Positions 61,055 to 64,000 of a stretch of DNA of 64,000 nucleotides are shown piece after piece. Source of the DNA: Streptomyces sp. ISL-43 (lineage in GTDB: Bacteria > Actinomycetota > Actinomycetes > Streptomycetales > Streptomycetaceae). The stretch's first letter is position 1, and each line of letters starts with the position of its first letter. A program made the position numbers and the translations under genes. The DNA lies in NCBI RefSeq assembly GCF_018614195.1, contig NZ_JAGGOT010000029.1, positions 1-64,000 of the forward strand, written 5' to 3'. Under the pieces are notes generated by a model. That model worked only from the letters and a program-made list of their open reading frames with translations. It was not told the origin of the DNA and did no database searches.

Positions 61055-63586
61055 ATGAGCGCAGGCACTCCCGGAACCCCGGGCCCGCCCGGCCGCCAGG
61101 GCGAATCCGAACTCCGCCCCCTCGGCGCGCACTTCGTCATAGCCCCCGCCGACGCGGACGACGGCCCGCTCGCGGCGGCCCTGGCAGGGCTGCCGCCGGC
61201 CCCGGACGCCCTGCTCGTGCTGGCCGCCGCGGCCGACGCCGCGCCAGTGCTGCGTAGCTCCCTCGGGCGGCTGGCCGGGCTCGCGCGGGAGCGCGGTGCC
61301 TCGGCCCTGGCCCTCGCGGCTTCGGGCCTGGCGGCGGCGTCGGCGGCGGACGGCCACCGCCCGGCCGAAGCACTCGCCCGGACCGCCGGGCTCCCCGTGA
61401 TCGCACCCGACGGTCTGGTCTCGGTCGAGCCCGATGGCGGGCTGCGCGTGACGGTGCCCGGTGCCACGAGACACGGCTCGTGGTGGCTGATTGACCCGGA
61501 CGAGGAGCCGCAGGACCTCGGCCCGTCGTGGCCGCCGAACGCGGAGGCCGAGCCGCGGGCGACGGAGGCCGAGCCGCGCGTGACGGAGGCCGAGCCGCGC
61601 GTGACGGAGGCCGAGCCCCGCGCGACGGAGGCCGAGCCCCGGGCGACGGATGGGGAGGAGGCGGTGCCGGGGGAGCGGGGGCCGGTGTGTCCGGACGCCG
61701 ACCCGATCGGCCAGGGATTCTGGCTGGCCGCGCCCGGACGTCCGGACCGGGCGTGCGCGCTGGCCGCCGCCGACTCCGGCACCCTGGTGCTGGTCGTCGG
61801 CTCTCCGCAGGAGCCGCACCTGCCCGTCGCCGAGCTCCTGCGCCGGGTGGCGGCCCTGGACCTGGCACCCTCGGGGCTGCTGCTCAGCGCCCCCTGGGCC
61901 GAGCCCGCCGCACTGGCCGAGATGGCTGCCGCGCTGGCCGGCCACTTCGGCCAGGACGTCCGGACCGCCGTGGGCCTGCCCGTGCGGGGCGCGGACCACT
62001 GCACCACCACCTTCCTGGACGCCGAGGGCCGTCCCACATGGGAGCCCGTCATCGCCGAGCTCACCGCCTCGGCGTCCTTGGGCCGCGTCGTCGCCTCGGG
62101 CTGGCACGGCCTCCCTCCACTGCCCCCGGCGGGGCCCGCCGTCTTCAGCGCCTGGGACGGCTGGGTACTGGAGGCCGTACCGGCCGGGCTGTGGCTGCGC
62201 CCCGAGGCTGCGCCGCACGACGACGAACCCCGCATGCGCCCGGCCGCGTACCACCGTCCGCACCTGATCGTCGGAGAGCCGGGACAGGAGCTGGGCGGCG
62301 AGGTCTGGGACCATCTCGACGAGGTCTTGGCCGCCCTGCCCGCACTCGGCGGCGAGCCCTTCGGGCTGGTCCTGGCCGGCCGGGGAGACGAGGACGCGGA
62401 GGCCGTCGGGCGGTTCCTCTGCCGACGGCACCCGGTGGAGTGGATCAGCGCAGAGCCGTCCACCGTGCCCCCGGACCCGACGACCGCGGGCGACCCGCTA
62501 CCCGAACCGGCGGCACCGGCACCGGCACCGGCACCGGCACCGGCACCGACTCCGGCACCGGCACCGGCACCGGCACCGGCACCGACTCCGGCACCGGCAC
62601 CGACTCCGGCACCGGCACCGGCACCGGCACCGGCACCGACTCCGGCACCGGCACCGACTCCGACTCCGGCACCGGAGCCGGAGACCGAACCTGTCCCGGC
62701 CGTGGCCGTGGCGCCGGTCGCGGTGGGGGAGCCCGTAAGCGGACCGGACGCGGCGGCAGCGCCGGCGGCGGGCCCGGTGCCCGTGCGCCCGGGCCCCGGG
62801 CCGGCACCGGCCGCCTCCCCCTGCGCCAGCGGCGAGCGGGACCGCGACGGGATGAAGGTCCTGCTCGGCAAGCGGTACCACCTCATCGCCAGCAAGGCCG
62901 AGATGGTGGCGGCCAAGCTGCCCGGCCTGCGCTCCTCGCAGGGAGACGATCTCAAGCCCGACCTGGTGGCGGTCCTGCTGCACCAGGCCGACAGCGGCGA
63001 CCCCGCCACCCGCGCGGAACTGGTCGCCGCGGCCCGGGCCGCGACCAGCGGGCCGCTCGCCCCGTACCTGCGCTGCCTCGGCTCGGGCCTGCGGAGGCTG
63101 CCGAGTCACCACGGAGCCGTCCTGGTCGGCGCGTCTGCGCAGCGGACCGAGCTCGGCGGGTACCGTCCCGGCAGCCTCGTGGCGGAGCCCGCCCCGGTCG
63201 CCGGCGTGGTGGCGCAGGACGTCGAACTGGGGGCGTCCGTCGAATTCGGGATCTGGTCGACCACCGGGCGGCGCACTGCCGCCTTCGCCTCGACCGCGGC
63301 CGAACCGGAGGTCGTCTTCGCTCCCGGCACCCGTTACTCCGTGCTCGCGGTACTCCCCGGTGACGACGGGACCGGCCTGCCCGCCCGGGTCCTGCTGCGC
63401 GAGGTCTCCTTCGCCGAGGCCGAGGCCACGCCCCCCGAAGGGGGCGCCGCCGGCCTACGGGACCAGCAGGCTCACGACAGGCTGACCGCGTGGTTCGAAA
63501 GCCGGGACCGGATCCCGCCCGGGGACCGGCGCGCCGTCGAGGCCGAGCGTTTCCACCTCGGCGCGGGAGTGGCGGCCTTCCACTGA
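61055..63586 (+). CDS. 843-residue T7SS-linked protein with ADP-ribosyltransferase-like C-terminus
   Basis: ATG 61055 is chosen (GGAAGGGAA 8 bases upstream); earlier in-frame starts overlap eccC. Residues 20-480 are two Rossmann-like alpha/beta halves, separated by a TEAEPRV repeat block. Residues 485-560 are an Ala-Pro-Thr-Pro repeat. The C-terminal 235 residues carry KRYHLIASKAEMVAAKLPG, WSTTG (Ser735) and EPEVVFAPGTRYSVL (Glu750, Glu752), which resemble the STS and ExE motifs of R-S-E ADP-ribosyltransferases; the expected Arg strand is only GAVLVGA. So this may be a degenerate ART fold. It follows eccC by 37 bases, so it is likely co-transcribed. No signal peptide; could be a regulatory or effector component. 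Confidence 0.75.
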   Translation: MSAGTPGTPGPPGRQGESELRPLGAHFVIAPADADDGPLAAALAGLPPAPDALLVLAAAADAAPVLRSSLGRLAGLARERGASALALAASGLAAASAADGHRPAEALARTAGLPVIAPDGLVSVEPDGGLRVTVPGATRHGSWWLIDPDEEPQDLGPSWPPNAEAEPRATEAEPRVTEAEPRVTEAEPRATEAEPRATDGEEAVPGERGPVCPDADPIGQGFWLAAPGRPDRACALAAADSGTLVLVVGSPQEPHLPVAELLRRVAALDLAPSGLLLSAPWAEPAALAEMAAALAGHFGQDVRTAVGLPVRGADHCTTTFLDAEGRPTWEPVIAELTASASLGRVVASGWHGLPPLPPAGPAVFSAWDGWVLEAVPAGLWLRPEAAPHDDEPRMRPAAYHRPHLIVGEPGQELGGEVWDHLDEVLAALPALGGEPFGLVLAGRGDEDAEAVGRFLCRRHPVEWISAEPSTVPPDPTTAGDPLPEPAAPAPAPAPAPAPTPAPAPAPAPAPTPAPAPTPAPAPAPAPAPTPAPAPTPTPAPEPETEPVPAVAVAPVAVGEPVSGPDAAAAPAAGPVPVRPGPGPAPAASPCASGERDRDGMKVLLGKRYHLIASKAEMVAAKLPGLRSSQGDDLKPDLVAVLLHQADSGDPATRAELVAAARAATSGPLAPYLRCLGSGLRRLPSHHGAVLVGASAQRTELGGYRPGSLVAEPAPVAGVVAQDVELGASVEFGIWSTTGRRTAAFASTAAEPEVVFAPGTRYSVLAVLPGDDGTGLPARVLLREVSFAEAEATPPEGGAAGLRDQQAHDRLTAWFESRDRIPPGDRRAVEAERFHLGAGVAAFH
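61542..61650 (+). repeat. 21-bp tandem repeat coding for TEAEPRV units
   Basis: Five copies of a 21-bp unit (GACGGAGGCCGAGCCGCGC-type) encode Thr-Glu-Ala-Glu-Pro-Arg-Val/Ala repeats in the 843-residue protein. Confidence 0.85.
62512..62680 (+). repeat. Hexanucleotide CACCGG/CTCCGG tandem repeat
   Basis: Over 25 hexamers (GCACCG, with ACTCCG variants) encode an Ala-Pro/Thr-Pro spacer between the Rossmann-like part and the ART-like C-terminus. Slippage-prone; length probably varies. Confidence 0.9.
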
Positions 63587-63609
63587 ACTCCCGTGACCCG
63601 GCCCGGAGC

Positions 63610-64000
63610 TCACGGCCCAGGCGTCGACGTCGCGGGCGGTGATTCCGCCCGGGTGAAGCCCTCGGAGACCAGGGCTGCCAGCTCGAGATGGGCCGCCCGC
63701 GTTCTGCGCCGCAGCGCATCCGGGTCCAACTCGCCTCCGACCGCCAGGTGTTCGTCGTAGGGAACGACCACCACGCCGCGGCACCGGGTCTCGAAGTGGG
63801 CCACCAGCTCGTCGGCTCGGAGCATCCGTCCGGGCTCTCGGACACCCGAGATCACGGTGACGCAGCGGCGCGCCTGCTCCTGGAATCCGTGCTCCTCCAG
63901 CCAGGTGAGCGCCGTGCTCGCGCTGGTGACGCCGTCCACGCCCGGCGTGGCGACGAGGACCAGCTGGTGGGCGAGTTCCAGGACCCCGGGCAGAGGACTG
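63610..64000 (-). CDS. MinD/ParA-like ATPase, C-terminal part (runs off the window)
   Basis: The minus-strand frame is open to the right edge, so the 5' part lies beyond base 64000. The visible 129 residues read LVLVATPGVDGVTSASTALTWLEEHG (MinD-type switch II/III region), VTVISGVREPGRML and VVVPYDEHLAVGGELDPDALRRRT, the usual end of actinobacterial MinD-like proteins found at T7SS loci (EspI/SCO5717-type). It converges with the 843-residue gene, 23 bases apart, with no clear terminator. Confidence 0.82.
   Translation of the reverse strand, partial: SPLPGVLELAHQLVLVATPGVDGVTSASTALTWLEEHGFQEQARRCVTVISGVREPGRMLRADELVAHFETRCRGVVVVPYDEHLAVGGELDPDALRRRTRAAHLELAALVSEGFTRAESPPATSTPGP

Noticed and set aside
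62512..62680. Possible CRISPR-like array
   Set aside because: Units are contiguous hexamers within a coding frame; there are no unique spacers.
58939..63009. Very long minus-strand open frame opposite eccC and the 843-residue gene
   Set aside because: It is the antisense mirror of strongly G/C3-biased genes; composition is Gly/Ala/Arg-rich without any domain, and the plus strand encodes clear EccC motifs.

Overview
The window is very GC-rich actinobacterial chromosome. The gene families (SpoIIE-type phosphatases, GH64 beta-1,3-glucanase, EF-G paralog, large secreted metalloprotease, Streptomyces-style type VII secretion genes), the many GTG starts and the strong third-position G/C bias point to Streptomyces or a close relative. 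No tRNA, rRNA or CRISPR array was seen. The left end holds the last codons and 3' hairpin of an IS200/IS605-type TnpB element.

Bases 1-25,600 look like accessory chromosome. In order: TnpB tail; multidomain PP2C phosphatase (-); broken secreted-protein fragment; MMPL exporter; secreted beta-lactamase-fold serine hydrolase; small secreted protein; nucleoside kinase-like protein (-); GH64 glucanase behind a LacI-type palindrome; MFS exporter; secreted zinc metalloprotease with FnIII and ricin-type domains; small CopC-like membrane-anchored protein; a SpoIIE phosphatase pseudogene broken by an internal deletion; a LysR regulator and a tartrate/D-malate dehydrogenase with an LTTR box between them; a 39-codon leader ORF ahead of an EF-G paralog; a membrane M48 protease pair (-); and a divergent methyltransferase/PadR pair.

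Bases 25,683-27,317 (-) hold a compact two-gene unit. One gene encodes a 68-residue peptide with a signal-peptide-like N-terminus and a C-terminus ending AYYYYYVQAR. Three bases later begins a cytochrome P450. This has the layout of a P450-modified ribosomal peptide (RiPP) locus and is the best candidate here for an undescribed biosynthetic system.

Bases 27,490-63,586 form a type VII secretion (T7SS/ESX) island. On the minus strand, read right to left: a 177-aa protein, EccD, EccB, two WXG100-like proteins, a 154-aa protein, a 716-aa helical/repeat protein, a YbaB-like protein, a 103-aa helical protein, a 4236-aa giant putative effector, a T7SS-associated 263-aa protein, a membrane-anchored golvesin-like protein, a beta-helix/double AAA+ EccA-like fusion, a mycosin with a degenerate active site, an ECF sigma factor and a 207-aa protein. 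Divergently on the plus strand are EccC (three FtsK/SpoIIIE ATPase domains) and an 843-aa protein with an ADP-ribosyltransferase-like C-terminus. A MinD-like ATPase runs off the right edge. EccE was not found. The expected logic is that EccB/C/D form the membrane machine, the EccA-like ATPase and small helical proteins escort substrates, and the giant protein is the main cargo.
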